Positions 17,636 through 29,777 of a DNA stretch of 64,000 bases are shown piece by piece; positions within the stretch are counted from its first letter, which is position 1; every line of letters begins with the position of its first letter. A program made the position numbers and the translations under genes. The stretch spans positions 1,860,001-1,924,000 of the forward strand of contig NZ_CP141823.1 in NCBI RefSeq assembly GCF_035621455.1, read 5' to 3'. The notes beneath the pieces are model-generated. The model ran no database searches. It was not told the origin of the DNA and saw only the letters and a program-made list of their open reading frames with translations. Origin of the DNA: Vibrio natriegens NBRC 15636 = ATCC 14048 = DSM 759. Its GTDB lineage: Bacteria; Pseudomonadota; Gammaproteobacteria; Enterobacterales; Vibrionaceae.

Positions 17636-18823
17636 TTAAAGTTGAGAGACTTTATTTATCGCATCAGCTACGTAAGGAATATGTGTTTCGGTCAGACCGG
17701 CAATATTAATGCGGCCATCTCCAACACCATAAATGCCATAATCTTCACGCAAGTGCACCATTTGCTTTTCAGTAAAGCCTAGCACAGTAAACATGCCTTT
17801 GTGACTCTCAATGAAGTCAAATTGATCTGTATTATGGTTATTTCTCAATTCGTTACACAAGTTTTGACGAAGGCTAACCAAACGCTGCTGCATTTCGCTC
17901 AGTTCTTGCTTCCAAACTGAGGTTAGGTTCGCGTCTTGAAGGATCGTTTTGACCAGTGCAGCACCATGATCTGGCGGCATAGTGTAAGTAGAACGAGCCA
18001 ACGTTAATAGCTTACCTTTTGCGTTAGTGACATCTTGAGTATTTTTACCGACGACAATCGCAGCACCTGTACGTTCACGGTAAAGACCAAAATTCTTCGA
18101 GCAAGACGTCGTGATTAGCATCTCTTCAACGTTATCTGCCATAAAGCGAAGGCCTTTCGCATCTTCTTCCAGACCATCGCCAAAGCCCTGATAGGCGATA
18201 TCAACAAAAGGGGTGAAACCATTCTTCTGTGATAGCTCTGTAATTGCTTGCCAAGCGGCGAAGTCGATATCTGCACCCGTTGGATTGTGGCAACAACCGT
18301 GGAGTAGCACGACATCAGAAGGGCCAGCTTTTGACAAATCGTCGAGCATTTTAGCGGTATCAACTTGCTTGGTTTCTGGAGAGAAGTAATGGTAGAACCT
18401 TACCTTCAGACCTGCAGCTTCCATTACCGGTTTGTGGTTCACGTAACTTGGATTAGAAATCCATACGGTCGTATCTGGTTGTGCAACTTTCATTAAGTCG
18501 CCCAACATACGCAAAGCACCACTCGCCCCTGGAGTTTGAATTGCCGCAACACGATCCATTGCGGAGGTTCCGGATAACAAAAGATCAACCATGCTTTGGT
18601 TAAACTCTTCGCAGCCAGCAAGGCCAACGTAAGCTTTGGTTTTTTGAGTTTTTACAACAACGTCTTGCGCCATCTGAATGGCTTTCATGATTGGTGTTTC
18701 ACCAGCGCTGTTTTTGTACACGCCAATACCAAGGTCGACCTTGTTTGGACGTTCATCGCCGCGATATGCAACGGATAAAGATAAAATAGGATCTAATACG
18801 GGAGTTGGTAGATTAGAAAACAT
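17636..18823 (-). CDS. Aromatic/aspartate amino acid aminotransferase
   Basis: A 395-residue class I PLP aminotransferase, similar in length to AspC/TyrB. The cofactor Lys lies in TTSCSKNFGLYRERTG, PLP-contact segments are VLLHGCCHNPTGADI and FVDIAYQGFGDG, and the C-terminal substrate Arg region is YGVGDGRINIAGLT. It transfers amino groups between aspartate or aromatic amino acids and 2-oxoglutarate; which substrate dominates cannot be told by eye. Start ATG 18823; the open frame extends 30 codons upstream without a family match. Tandem with the retropepsin-like gene. Confidence 0.9.
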   Translation of the reverse strand: MFSNLPTPVLDPILSLSVAYRGDERPNKVDLGIGVYKNSAGETPIMKAIQMAQDVVVKTQKTKAYVGLAGCEEFNQSMVDLLLSGTSAMDRVAAIQTPGASGALRMLGDLMKVAQPDTTVWISNPSYVNHKPVMEAAGLKVRFYHYFSPETKQVDTAKMLDDLSKAGPSDVVLLHGCCHNPTGADIDFAAWQAITELSQKNGFTPFVDIAYQGFGDGLEEDAKGLRFMADNVEEMLITTSCSKNFGLYRERTGAAIVVGKNTQDVTNAKGKLLTLARSTYTMPPDHGAALVKTILQDANLTSVWKQELSEMQQRLVSLRQNLCNELRNNHNTDQFDFIESHKGMFTVLGFTEKQMVHLREDYGIYGVGDGRINIAGLTETHIPYVADAINKVSQL

Positions 18824-18980
18824 GAAAGTCACAACCCTTTGAAATTCAAGTACGGACTTCACGGTAACATTATCATTTGAAATGGCGAAATGATTTTTTA
18901 CGAATTTCGTCAATTATAGGACAAAATTCTGTATGCAATGGCGCCCTGTGCACTTGGTTGGTTACAAAGAAAGCAAAGCA

Positions 18981-19835
18981 CTACTCGATATCTATCTCAA
19001 GATGCCCATTTTGTCTGAACTCTCTCGGTGTAATACCGGACCAAGTTCGAAACCGTGTACTGAAGTTTGCGCTGGTTGGATAACCGACAATCTCACCAAT
19101 GTGCTGAATCGGCCATTCGGTGGAGCGTAATAACCTGGCCGCGTATTCCATTCTCATACGCGTTAAATGAGCCATCGGGCTTCGTCCAAATTGCTGCTGC
19201 GTAACTCGATAGAAATGAGCTTCTGAACAAGGATATAGTGCCGCTAATTGCTCTACGGTCCACTCTTTATGTAGTTGTCTTTGGACAAGATCAAATACAC
19301 GGCGCAACTTCAATAGATTACGGGAAACAGATTCGGACTGCGGCATGTTTAGCATCAATTCCAGTTGAGCGACGCTGTGAGCACCTACCTTACAACCATA
19401 GTCTATCGGTAAGTTGATACTGCGTAAAAGTGTTTGAATACACGCGTACATGACTTCTGATGCAGATGTGAACTGGTAACTAATTTCATCACCTATCATT
19501 GACCAGTCTGTGTGTTGTGAAAGAAAGATCCACGCTATCTGCCACGTTTCGTCTTCCATACCAAATCCGTTTTCAACGCCTGCGGGAACGATAACCAGAG
19601 AACCTGGTTCTAGTTCATAGCGGCATTCTTTGCTTTCTAGCCAACCTTTTCCTCGCACGGTATAGAGCAGCATGTGCTTTTTTTGGTTTTTCCTATACAC
19701 CGAAAAGAAATCTCTGCATGTTGCGATGCCGCATTGCACGATGCCTCTTTCTTCTAATGCTAAAACACGCGTGTGGTCGATCATCTCCTGATACGTTTTT
19801 TCGGAAATGGAGTAGCACTCTTGTTTTTCTTCCAT
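18981..19835 (-). CDS. AraC-family transcriptional regulator
   Basis: A 284-residue protein with an N-terminal cupin-type sensor (LLYTVRGKGWLESKECRYELEPGSLVIVPAG) and a C-terminal double helix-turn-helix (EQLAALYPCSEAHFYRVTQQQFG and IQHIGEIVGYPTSANFSTRFRTWSGITPREFR). Divergent from the MATE pump gene with 158 bp between the starts, so control of that pump is a reasonable guess. Start taken at ATG 19835; an earlier codon at 19877 is possible. Confidence 0.87.
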   Translation of the reverse strand: MEEKQECYSISEKTYQEMIDHTRVLALEERGIVQCGIATCRDFFSVYRKNQKKHMLLYTVRGKGWLESKECRYELEPGSLVIVPAGVENGFGMEDETWQIAWIFLSQHTDWSMIGDEISYQFTSASEVMYACIQTLLRSINLPIDYGCKVGAHSVAQLELMLNMPQSESVSRNLLKLRRVFDLVQRQLHKEWTVEQLAALYPCSEAHFYRVTQQQFGRSPMAHLTRMRMEYAARLLRSTEWPIQHIGEIVGYPTSANFSTRFRTWSGITPREFRQNGHLEIDIE

Positions 19836-19993
19836 ATTTCGATGTCTCACACTGTATTTATTGCGTCTTGGCAACATTAGATATAACGGCTCAAATTACT
19901 TGAGAGTTTTGCAAAACTATTGGATGCCTTTGAAAAATACAACGCGAAATCATGGGGATAAACTACTCGCATTATTCTTAATGGAGAAATGCG

Positions 19994-21385
19994 ATGCTCT
20001 TAACAAGTGAGTACATCAACAAAGCATTTTGGAAGCGGCTTATTTCAATCGCCCTCCCTGTTTCGCTTCAATCCACGCTATTTGCGTTATTAGGCGTTGT
20101 CGATATTTTTATGGTGAGTCAATTAGGTGAATCCGCGACTGCGGCTGTCGGTGTCGGCAACCGTATCTTTTTCTTCAACCTTGCAGTGCTACTAGGACTT
20201 TGTGGTGCGGTAACGGTGTTGTCTTCCCAGTACTATGGGTCGGGAAACATTGACGGAATACGCAGGACTCTGGCTCAATCTTGGTTTATTTCAATCGTTG
20301 TTACTGTCCCGTTTATTATCATTTATCTGGTTTTTGATCATGAAATCGTTTCGTTCATGTCCGAGGATGCCGAGTACGTTAACTATGCTCGCGACTACTT
20401 GGTGGTTACCGGAATAAGCCTTATTGGTACTGCGATTCTCGTTCCTATAGAGTCTGTGCTGCGTTCAGTTGGTCAAGCAAAACTAGCGACACATGTAAGT
20501 ATTCTGGCCATCATCGTCAATATTATTCTTAACGCGGTATTGATTTTTGGTTTGTTGGGATTCCCTCAGTGGGGAGTGTTTGGAGCTGCAGTAGGGACGC
20601 TTATCTCCCGCTTTTTTCAAGCAGCAGTTATGGTGTATTTCTTTCGAAAACGATACTCTCACTACCTACCAACAAAGTTCGATTGGGCTCAAGGTGCGCT
20701 TAAGCCTTATCGCAAGAAGTATTTCAAAATATCACTGCCTATGCTCGTCCATGATTCATTATGGACTGGCGGACTAATCGTCTACAGCATCTTATATGGT
20801 CAACTTGGGGTGTCGGAGTTGGCGATTATCTCATTCCTATCGCCAATAGAAGGCGTATTGATATCCGCGTTTATGGGATTTGCTGTCGCCGCATCGGTTC
20901 TCCTGGGCAACGATATCGGGTCAAGACAATTTGACAGAGTTGAAAAAACCGCGTGGTGGTATGTTTTAACCAGCTCAGGGTTAGCGATAATCTTGTTTAT
21001 GTTAATGTGGATGTGGATGTGTTCGCCGTGGATATACGGGCTATTGGAATTTACTCCACTTTCCAACAAAGAAATGGCGCTTAACGTCTGCCTTGTTATG
21101 GCACTAGGAATGATTTTTCGCGTGTTCAATATGGTGGGAATTGGTGGCGTTCTTAAAAGCGGCGCCGATATTAGGTACAGTATTTTTATCGACACCTTTG
21201 GACAGTGGGCAATTGGTATCCCTCTTACCTATTACACAGGCATGGTTTTAGGATTGCCTCTACATTACGTGCTGATGTCACTGATTGTCGAAGAACTTGT
21301 GAAAGGTTTACTGACGACTCATCGTATTCAGTCTAAGCGCTGGATAAACAACATGGCTGATGACGAGGATATGGTGACCGCGTAA
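19994..21385 (+). CDS. MATE-family multidrug/Na+ efflux transporter
   Basis: A 463-residue protein with about 12 membrane helices and two MatE repeats: ISIALPVSLQSTLFALLGVVDIFMVSQLG and SLPMLVHDSLWTGGLIVYSILYGQLG. Expected to export cationic drugs using Na+ or H+. GGAGAA precedes the ATG at a good distance. Divergent from an AraC regulator. Confidence 0.9.
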   Translation: MLLTSEYINKAFWKRLISIALPVSLQSTLFALLGVVDIFMVSQLGESATAAVGVGNRIFFFNLAVLLGLCGAVTVLSSQYYGSGNIDGIRRTLAQSWFISIVVTVPFIIIYLVFDHEIVSFMSEDAEYVNYARDYLVVTGISLIGTAILVPIESVLRSVGQAKLATHVSILAIIVNIILNAVLIFGLLGFPQWGVFGAAVGTLISRFFQAAVMVYFFRKRYSHYLPTKFDWAQGALKPYRKKYFKISLPMLVHDSLWTGGLIVYSILYGQLGVSELAIISFLSPIEGVLISAFMGFAVAASVLLGNDIGSRQFDRVEKTAWWYVLTSSGLAIILFMLMWMWMCSPWIYGLLEFTPLSNKEMALNVCLVMALGMIFRVFNMVGIGGVLKSGADIRYSIFIDTFGQWAIGIPLTYYTGMVLGLPLHYVLMSLIVEELVKGLLTTHRIQSKRWINNMADDEDMVTA

Positions 21386-21417
21386 CCAAAGGTTTCAACA
21401 GCCAACAAAGAACTCAC

Positions 21418-21456
21418 CCAAAAGGCACATTTTCAACTCATGAATGTGCCTTTTCT
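21418..21456 (+). terminator. Terminator after MATE gene
   Basis: AAAAGGCACATT (21420-21431) pairs with AATGTGCCTTTT (21443-21454), followed by more pyrimidines. It lies between convergent MATE and nrdG and may work both ways. Confidence 0.85.
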
Positions 21457-21481
21457 ATTTTCCAGCCAGTTTGTCTCTTAT

Positions 21482-21952
21482 TTAAGCATGATCAAAATGG
21501 TGTATGACTTGGTTGGAGCTGCCGCGCCATTCCAAATTCAAATCTTTTTTATCTTGCTCAAACTTACCATCGATAAGCACATCGATGTATTTGGTTACTT
21601 CTCTTTGTGCATCGTCAAGCTCGGCCAAAGTGTAACCTGTCCAAACCCAGATATCTTTACCCGCACACTCTTCTCTTACACGCTTAACCAATTTTAGGAT
21701 GTACGGTACATTTTCCGGATGGAGCGGATCTCCCCCCGACAACGACAAACCCCGGCGTTTAATTCGCGTGTCATTTAGATCAGCAATGATTTTGTCTTCG
21801 AGTTCTTGAGTAAATACATGCCCAGAATCCACACGCCAGGTCGATTGATTATAACAACCGCGACACTGGTGAATACAACCAGAAACAAACAGCGTACAGC
21901 GTGTACCCGGTCCATTTACAACATCAATTGGATAGTATTGGTGGTAATTCAT
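21482..21952 (-). CDS. nrdG: Anaerobic ribonucleotide reductase activating enzyme
   Basis: A 156-residue radical-SAM enzyme that makes the glycyl radical on NrdD. The CxxxCxxC iron-sulfur motif is in SGCIHQCRGCYNQ, the SAM-binding GGD in LSLSGGDPLHPEN. Length matches E. coli NrdG (154). It follows nrdD by 80 bp on the same strand and shares its control region. Confidence 0.95.
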   Translation of the reverse strand: MNYHQYYPIDVVNGPGTRCTLFVSGCIHQCRGCYNQSTWRVDSGHVFTQELEDKIIADLNDTRIKRRGLSLSGGDPLHPENVPYILKLVKRVREECAGKDIWVWTGYTLAELDDAQREVTKYIDVLIDGKFEQDKKDLNLEWRGSSNQVIHHFDHA

Positions 21953-22032
21953 TGTCGTGTCTCATTAGGTTTGTGAAAACAGAAAATCAACCCGAAACAG
22001 GTTGATTTTCTGTATGCAGTTTCAATTACTGA

Positions 22033-24153
<2,121 letters not shown>

Positions 24154-24197
24154 TTTCTTCTCCTTACCCCAGCATACTCACAGAGTTATCCACAAAC

Positions 24198-24244
24198 ACA
24201 CTATATGGGGTGATTTATTATTCTTTAGCCACAATATATTGTGG
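24198..24244 (-). promoter_or_regulatory. Tandem NrdR boxes upstream of nrdD
   Basis: ACACTATATGGGGTGA (24198-24213) and CCACAATATATTGTGG (24229-24244) match the NrdR consensus acaCwAtATaTwGtgt, the second almost perfectly. Their starts are 31 bp apart, three helical turns, as is typical for NrdR. They lie between the predicted start site and the gene and would repress nrdDG when dATP/ATP signals sufficient dNTPs. Confidence 0.85.
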
Positions 24245-24275
24245 CGTATTTAACGAGAAGCACCAGTCGAAAACA

Positions 24276-24289
24276 TTGATTTTGATCAA
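24276..24289 (-). promoter_or_regulatory. FNR site of the nrdDG promoter
   Basis: TTGATTTTGATCAA matches the FNR consensus TTGATnnnnATCAA at all ten conserved bases. Its centre lies 41.5 bp from the start site predicted by a TTAAAT -10 element at 24248-24253, the standard class II activator position. Confidence 0.85.
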
Positions 24290-24462
24290 CAAAAACTGGG
24301 TAGCGGATAAGAAGAAATCGATCTTATTGCTGATGCCCTTTATTAAAAAGAAATCAATGAAAATTGCAAAATTGGTACGTAATACACTTGCTTTTTTTAG
24401 AGGTCTTATAGGATAAAGGTTACAAAGGGACACGCACTAAAACGGGAGTGAAATAAGCCAAT

Positions 24463-25335
24463 ATGCGATCACTTTTTGCTACAGCCATGTTAGTTTTTTG
24501 TTCCGCCTCATTTGCTCAAAATTCAATCAACCTAACCAGTTGGAATATTGAATGGCTAGCAATGAACGGTGGAAAAGTATCAAGAACCGAGAACGATTTT
24601 GCCAAACTCAATCAATATGTGGGTAACTCGCAACCTGATGTATTAGCATTTCAAGAAGTCGATAGTGAAGCCGCGATTAGGAAAGTCGTGGGAAATGGCT
24701 ACGATATTTACTTTTCGGATAGAGCTCGGTCCGGCAATAAACATTTGCAGTTCTCAGACACAAACCAGTACACAGGGTTTGCCGTGCGTAAAGGCATCCC
24801 GGTATCAGATCCCTCCGATTTTTCAATCACTCGAGGCAATAGCAAGTTACGCTTTGCGAGCTATATTGTTCTAAATCCGAATAAGCGTGATGAAATTCAC
24901 CTGCTTTCAGTTCATCTAAAGGCGGGATGCAGTGGCGCTTACAAAAACAGTCGCGAATGCAAGACGCTCAAGCAGCAAGGCGAAGCTCTGGCAAAGTGGA
25001 TAACGGCGCGTGAAAAGAGCCAAGAAAAGTACGCCATTTTAGGTGATTTTAACCACAACTTGGCTTATCAAGGTGACTGGTTATTGTCGACAATGACTTC
25101 AAATACCAGCGCTAAATTAGTCACAAAAGATACTCAAGCAGAATGTAAAGTGCGTTCGAATCGTAACCCTAATAAAACGCATCAGTTCCGTTCTATCATT
25201 GACCATATCATTGTCAGCGATAGTCTAGGATCGCAACCAGCCAGACAGGTGACATTTAAGTCTCAAGATGTTCTGGATTACCATCTAAGTGACCATTGTC
25301 CAATCAGTACGCAAGTGCGACTCTCTGCAAATTAG
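24463..25335 (+). CDS. Secreted endonuclease/exonuclease/phosphatase (EEP) family protein
   Basis: A 290-residue protein with a signal peptide (cleavage after CSASFA) and EEP-fold motifs: LTSWNIEWLA (Asn), VLAFQEVDS (catalytic Glu), LLSVHLKAGC (His), YAILGDFNHNL (Asp/Asn) and YHLSDHCPIS (catalytic Asp-His). It probably cleaves phosphodiesters, possibly nucleic acid, in the periplasm or outside the cell. Two cysteines near residues 160 and 170 may form a disulfide. Single-gene unit ending in a strong terminator. Confidence 0.85.
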   Translation: MRSLFATAMLVFCSASFAQNSINLTSWNIEWLAMNGGKVSRTENDFAKLNQYVGNSQPDVLAFQEVDSEAAIRKVVGNGYDIYFSDRARSGNKHLQFSDTNQYTGFAVRKGIPVSDPSDFSITRGNSKLRFASYIVLNPNKRDEIHLLSVHLKAGCSGAYKNSRECKTLKQQGEALAKWITAREKSQEKYAILGDFNHNLAYQGDWLLSTMTSNTSAKLVTKDTQAECKVRSNRNPNKTHQFRSIIDHIIVSDSLGSQPARQVTFKSQDVLDYHLSDHCPISTQVRLSAN

Positions 25336-25341
25336 TCAGCT

Positions 25342-25375
25342 AAAAAACGCCCAGCAAAAATGCTGGGCGTTTTAG
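25342..25375. terminator. Bidirectional terminator
   Basis: CGCCCAGCA (25348-25356) and TGCTGGGCG (25361-25369) flanked by A- and T-runs, between the convergent EEP nuclease and RND adaptor genes. Confidence 0.92.
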
Positions 25376-25387
25376 TTACAACAAAAA

Positions 25388-26443
25388 TTAAAGCTGTCTC
25401 GGATTGAGAATGACGACATCGCCTTGCTTCAATCCTGTCCTTACTCTGTCCAACTCGCCCAACTGAATTAAACGCGTTTCGACTTCACCACCGTCTTGCA
25501 ACACCTTGACATAATCCAACTGACCAACTTGATATACGGCGTCTTTCGGTATTCTTAGAACCACGTCGTCCGTTAAGGTCAGCGCAACCTTTGCAAAGGT
25601 ACCTGGGTACACAGAGGTCGGAGATTCAAATTGCAATTTGACTGTGTAACTGCGTGAATTCGCATCAGCAGACGGTGTCACTTCTTTGATAGTCGCCGAA
25701 GCCGTCACATCATAAGAAGGAAATACGGCCTCAACCTGCTTATCGTAGTTCACGTAAGGCATGACTGACTCGGCAAAGTTAACTTCTATTTCAAGCGAGT
25801 CAGGATTGTACATCGAGAGCAAAAGTGACCCGGGTGTGGCGGTATCCCCTTTATTGATCGGCTTCTGCGTAATCAAACCGTCGAATGGCGCAGTAATAAT
25901 ACTGTACCCGAAGGTCGTCTCGGCTTCGGAGACGGCAGCCTGAGAGCGGTTGAAGTTGGCTTGTGCGGTTTGCAATGTACTTTCTGCCTGGTCGTACTGC
26001 GACTGTGGTATCAGTTTTCTGTTTAACAGCGTCCTAACGCGTGAGAACTCTTTACGAGCGGCATTAAGCTGCGCTTGTGCAGAGGACAACGCCTGCTCGC
26101 TCTGACGAACTCTTGCGTCTAAGTCATCACTTTCTAAGCGCGCTAATACGTCTCCCTGTTTAACTCTGTCACCTACTTTAACCAACACTTCAACAACTGA
26201 GGCGGTCAATCGTGCGGCAATATCAGCTTGCTGATCTGCGACAACGACGCCCGGAAACTCGCGAACAACAGGCTCACTGGTCAGTATCATCTCGTGCGTT
26301 TGTACAGAGTTAACATCAATCACGTTGGTTTTCGCAGAATGCTCAGTGGGTAACTTTTCGGAGAAAAAACCAGCCATATAAAGAAAAAGAAGCGCGAGCA
26401 AGATAATTAAAATAATGCCCAGCAATTTGTTATCTAATTTCAT
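25388..26443 (-). CDS. RND efflux periplasmic adaptor (membrane fusion protein)
   Basis: A 351-residue adaptor: N-terminal membrane anchor (about 8-28), split lipoyl domain (VVEVLVKVGDRVKQGDVLARLE and IITAPFDGLITQKPINKGD), an alpha-helical hairpin (about 105-170) and beta-barrel/MP domains. It links the RND permease to an outer-membrane channel, which is not encoded here. It overlaps the permease gene by 4 bp (ATGA) and follows it; the reverse order is commoner. Last gene of the ArsR-YedE-RND operon. Confidence 0.9.
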   Translation of the reverse strand: MKLDNKLLGIILIILLALLFLYMAGFFSEKLPTEHSAKTNVIDVNSVQTHEMILTSEPVVREFPGVVVADQQADIAARLTASVVEVLVKVGDRVKQGDVLARLESDDLDARVRQSEQALSSAQAQLNAARKEFSRVRTLLNRKLIPQSQYDQAESTLQTAQANFNRSQAAVSEAETTFGYSIITAPFDGLITQKPINKGDTATPGSLLLSMYNPDSLEIEVNFAESVMPYVNYDKQVEAVFPSYDVTASATIKEVTPSADANSRSYTVKLQFESPTSVYPGTFAKVALTLTDDVVLRIPKDAVYQVGQLDYVKVLQDGGEVETRLIQLGELDRVRTGLKQGDVVILNPRQL

Positions 26444-29400
26444 TGTTCTTCCTCCATCTGAGGCAATCCATGTCCTTTGGTATTCTGGTATGCGAGGTTA
26501 TATACCACCGGAACAACAAGCAAAGTAAACACTGTTGAGGCCGTAATCCCGAATATGATTGCCCAGGCGAGGCCATTGAAAATCGGGTCGAGCGTAATAA
26601 CGATGTTACCCAACAACGTGGTTCCCGCCGTTAACAGTATCGGTCTCATACGAACCACACCAGATTCGATTAGTGCGTCGTGCAAACTGCTGCCAGATTC
26701 GAGAGATTGCTGAATAAACTCAATAAGCACTAATGAATTCCGCACAACAATACCGGCTAGTGCGATCATCCCAATCATCGCCGTGGCTGTAAATAACGCA
26801 GGATTTGGGTAGTTACCAATGTCATTGCTTAAGACATTTAATATCCAGAATCCCGGCATAATACCGATAACCGTCAATGGAATAGCCAGCATTATGATCC
26901 CAGAAACCGCAGGTAAGCCAGTCTGAATCAACATAACCACGAATACGCCCAGTAACGCTGCACCATAAGCAATGCCAAGGTCGCGGAATACATCCACCGT
27001 AATTTTCCATTCACCTTCTCCACTCCATACGACATTAATGTTCTCCGGAACGCTCCAGGCAACACCAGCACCGTTGTTTAAGTATGTGCGATCCTGCCAA
27101 TTAACATGTGCGTCACTGGAATGATCAATATCTTGATCCGCGATTACGTCAGCGATGATCTCACCAGGCACACGCCCGACGACTTCGGCATACACATAAA
27201 CTACAGGATTAAGGTTTTTATGGAATATCGGTTTATCCGCTGGACGTTTAACAAATTGACCAATTTCTGAGAGCTGAACAACGGGTTGCGGAGCATCCAC
27301 CACCGCGCCGCCCATTTCCACTTTTGCAATCCCAGGTCTTCCACGAACATACAGTTGTTCTAATCGGTTTAAATCGTCTCTGTCTTCACGACGAAGTTGA
27401 ACTTCAATCGGCAAAGGATTTAATTCCCGACCATCAGCAATGTGACCAAGAGTTTTAGCATTCGCCGCCGTAATTAGCGTGTTATTCACCTCAGCGACAG
27501 ACACACCGGATAGCGCAGCTTTCTCCTGATCGACCGCAAACTGCCACGTTTCTAAGTCACCCTGAACGCTCGTATCTACCTCTGATACTAACTGCTCTTT
27601 ACGTAGGCGATCCGCTACTTTGTCAGCTTGAACCATCAACTCCTCATAAGAGGTGGTTTCGTCGCCATACACTTCAGCCGTAATAGTCGCGATAACCGGA
27701 GGACCTGGCGGTACCTCTACTAATTGAATGTCTGCGTTAAAGCGTTTCGCTATTTGTTCTAAATCACTTCGCAGACGAGTAACAATTTCATGCGACTGCA
27801 TAGAACGATGTTTTTTCGGCGCTAATACAATGCGCAGTTCACCTTGGTATGGCTCGCTGCGCATAAAGTAATGGCGAACCATGCCGTTAAAATCCATTGG
27901 TGAAGCCGTCCCTGCAAAACCAGACACGCTGGTCACTTCAGGCACCGTCATCAGATAGTCAGAAAAACTGGATAGCGCATTGGAAGTATCTACAAAACTT
28001 GACGTTTCTGGCATGTTTAACACTAGCTGGAATTCGTTTTTGTTGTCGTATGGAAGAAGTTTGAGTGGCACCAAACGTAATGCAGGCAACAACGCGGCGA
28101 GTGCAAACAAAAATGCAACTAATCCAAGGAAAGCCCAAGCTTTTTTACGGCTTTCCAATAACGGTATTAATACTCCACGGTATAAACGATACATGGTCGA
28201 CGATTGGATATCGTAATGACCGCTGTCCTGAGCGCCAGTAAGTATTTTCTTCGCAAGCCAAGGCGTTATCATAAACGCCACAACCGTACTGAACATCACA
28301 CTGATCGGTACGTTGAAGGCGAGCGGCGCCATGTACGGCCCCATCATTCCTGTGATAAAAAACATTGGCGTGAACACAATAACAATCGCCACGGTAGACA
28401 TTAATAGCGCGCTACGAATTTCAGCCATGGCCAAAACAATTGCTTTAGTGCGGGTCAAATCCTTACGCTTTAAGTAACGCTCAATGTTATCGATACTGGC
28501 GATAGGATCATCAACGATCAAACCGAGCGCTAAGATCAATGCAAACAGTGTTACCCGGTTGATGGAGTAACCAAAAAGTAAGTCCATCCCCAGCGCAGCA
28601 CCATAACTGATCGGAATTGCGATCCCAACAACCAGTGCACTTCGCCAATCTAGGAATAAGCCAACGAATACCACAACGGTTAAAATTGATATACCAAGGC
28701 TGGAAACCAAGTTGTTCACTTTTGCGTTTGCGGTTTCACCGTAGTCGCGAATGATGGCGACCTGAACTTGAGGTGGGAACTGATCAGATTCAAGCTGAGC
28801 TAATTTATCATTGACTGCTTGAGCGACGTGAACCGCATTGGAACCTTTTTGCTTAGCGACCGAGATAAAGACAGCAGGTAGCGCTTGGCCGCTATTTTTA
28901 TCTCTATACCAGGTATCGGATGTGGCCTCTCCCGGACCATCATAAATTCTCGCCACGTCTTTTAAGTAAACAGGCTTGCCATTTAGCACCGCGATGACGA
29001 GATTCCCAACGTCCTTTGAGCTGGTAAGAAATTGTCCGGATTCTAAAGTGAAATTGCGGCCATTAACCCGAATATTTTCACCCTGCGTTTTGGCGTTGCT
29101 GTATTGGATAGCTTGCTCAAGATCGTCAATAGTGACTTTAAAATTCGCCATTGCGACGGTATCAAGTTCAATCTGAACTTTTCTAGGTTCTCCGCCAATA
29201 ACCTCGACTTTATTGGTCGCATCAAGTGATTTGATGCCTAAAGTCGCTTGATCCGCGATTCTTCTTAATTGATGGCGATCGAGCGTCGAAGGGTCCGTCG
29301 TATAAAGCGCTGCAACGACGATAGGCACGTCATCAATTTCGACTGGCTTGACTAACCAACTGGCTACAGACGGTGGGACTTTATCTTGATTGGAGTAAAG

Positions 29401-29748
29401 TTTGTTGTAGAGCTTAACTAACGCGTCTTCGCGATTTTCACCTACATAAAAGCGGACAATGACTTGCGCGGCCCCTTCCATCGACGAGGAATAAACGTAT
29501 TCCACACCATCGATCTGGCTGACAAGTTTCTCTAACGGTTCGGTGATTTGATTTTCGACTTGTGAAGCACTCAAGCCCGGCGCGGATACCAAAACATCGG
29601 CCATGGGTACCACTATCTGAGGATCTTCTTCTTTTGGCGTGAGCCACAACGCCGCCGCGCCGACCATAAAGGCCAGTAGGATCATGATCGGAGGGAAAAA
29701 GCTGTTCATTACAGACTGAACAAAGCTTCGCTCTTTATTTCCGGGCAT
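26440..29748 (-). CDS. RND-family efflux permease
   Basis: An 1102-residue inner-membrane pump with twelve helices and two large periplasmic loops. The central helix 4 has the proton-relay Asp pair in LALGLIVDDPIASIDNIERY; most HAE pumps have VDDAI. Helices 10-12 show the second repeat (IIMLAIPLTVIGIMPGF, MIGMIALAGIVVRNSLVLIEFI, LTAGTTLLG). Substrate unknown. It is embedded in an operon with sulfur-transport YeeE/YedE genes under a BigR/SqrR-like repressor, so a sulfur compound or sulfur-stress product is a guess from context. No outer-membrane partner gene nearby. Confidence 0.92.
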   Translation of the reverse strand: MPGNKERSFVQSVMNSFFPPIMILLAFMVGAAALWLTPKEEDPQIVVPMADVLVSAPGLSASQVENQITEPLEKLVSQIDGVEYVYSSSMEGAAQVIVRFYVGENREDALVKLYNKLYSNQDKVPPSVASWLVKPVEIDDVPIVVAALYTTDPSTLDRHQLRRIADQATLGIKSLDATNKVEVIGGEPRKVQIELDTVAMANFKVTIDDLEQAIQYSNAKTQGENIRVNGRNFTLESGQFLTSSKDVGNLVIAVLNGKPVYLKDVARIYDGPGEATSDTWYRDKNSGQALPAVFISVAKQKGSNAVHVAQAVNDKLAQLESDQFPPQVQVAIIRDYGETANAKVNNLVSSLGISILTVVVFVGLFLDWRSALVVGIAIPISYGAALGMDLLFGYSINRVTLFALILALGLIVDDPIASIDNIERYLKRKDLTRTKAIVLAMAEIRSALLMSTVAIVIVFTPMFFITGMMGPYMAPLAFNVPISVMFSTVVAFMITPWLAKKILTGAQDSGHYDIQSSTMYRLYRGVLIPLLESRKKAWAFLGLVAFLFALAALLPALRLVPLKLLPYDNKNEFQLVLNMPETSSFVDTSNALSSFSDYLMTVPEVTSVSGFAGTASPMDFNGMVRHYFMRSEPYQGELRIVLAPKKHRSMQSHEIVTRLRSDLEQIAKRFNADIQLVEVPPGPPVIATITAEVYGDETTSYEELMVQADKVADRLRKEQLVSEVDTSVQGDLETWQFAVDQEKAALSGVSVAEVNNTLITAANAKTLGHIADGRELNPLPIEVQLRREDRDDLNRLEQLYVRGRPGIAKVEMGGAVVDAPQPVVQLSEIGQFVKRPADKPIFHKNLNPVVYVYAEVVGRVPGEIIADVIADQDIDHSSDAHVNWQDRTYLNNGAGVAWSVPENINVVWSGEGEWKITVDVFRDLGIAYGAALLGVFVVMLIQTGLPAVSGIIMLAIPLTVIGIMPGFWILNVLSNDIGNYPNPALFTATAMIGMIALAGIVVRNSLVLIEFIQQSLESGSSLHDALIESGVVRMRPILLTAGTTLLGNIVITLDPIFNGLAWAIIFGITASTVFTLLVVPVVYNLAYQNTKGHGLPQMEEEQ

Positions 29749-29777
29749 CCTTTTCCCTCCAATTTAGATTACATAAT

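Noticed and set aside
24357..24416. 19-codon plus-strand ORF (starts MKIAKLVRNTLAFF) upstream of the EEP nuclease gene
   Set aside because: Ribosome site is weak and it overlaps nothing supportive; noted only as a possible amphipathic peptide.
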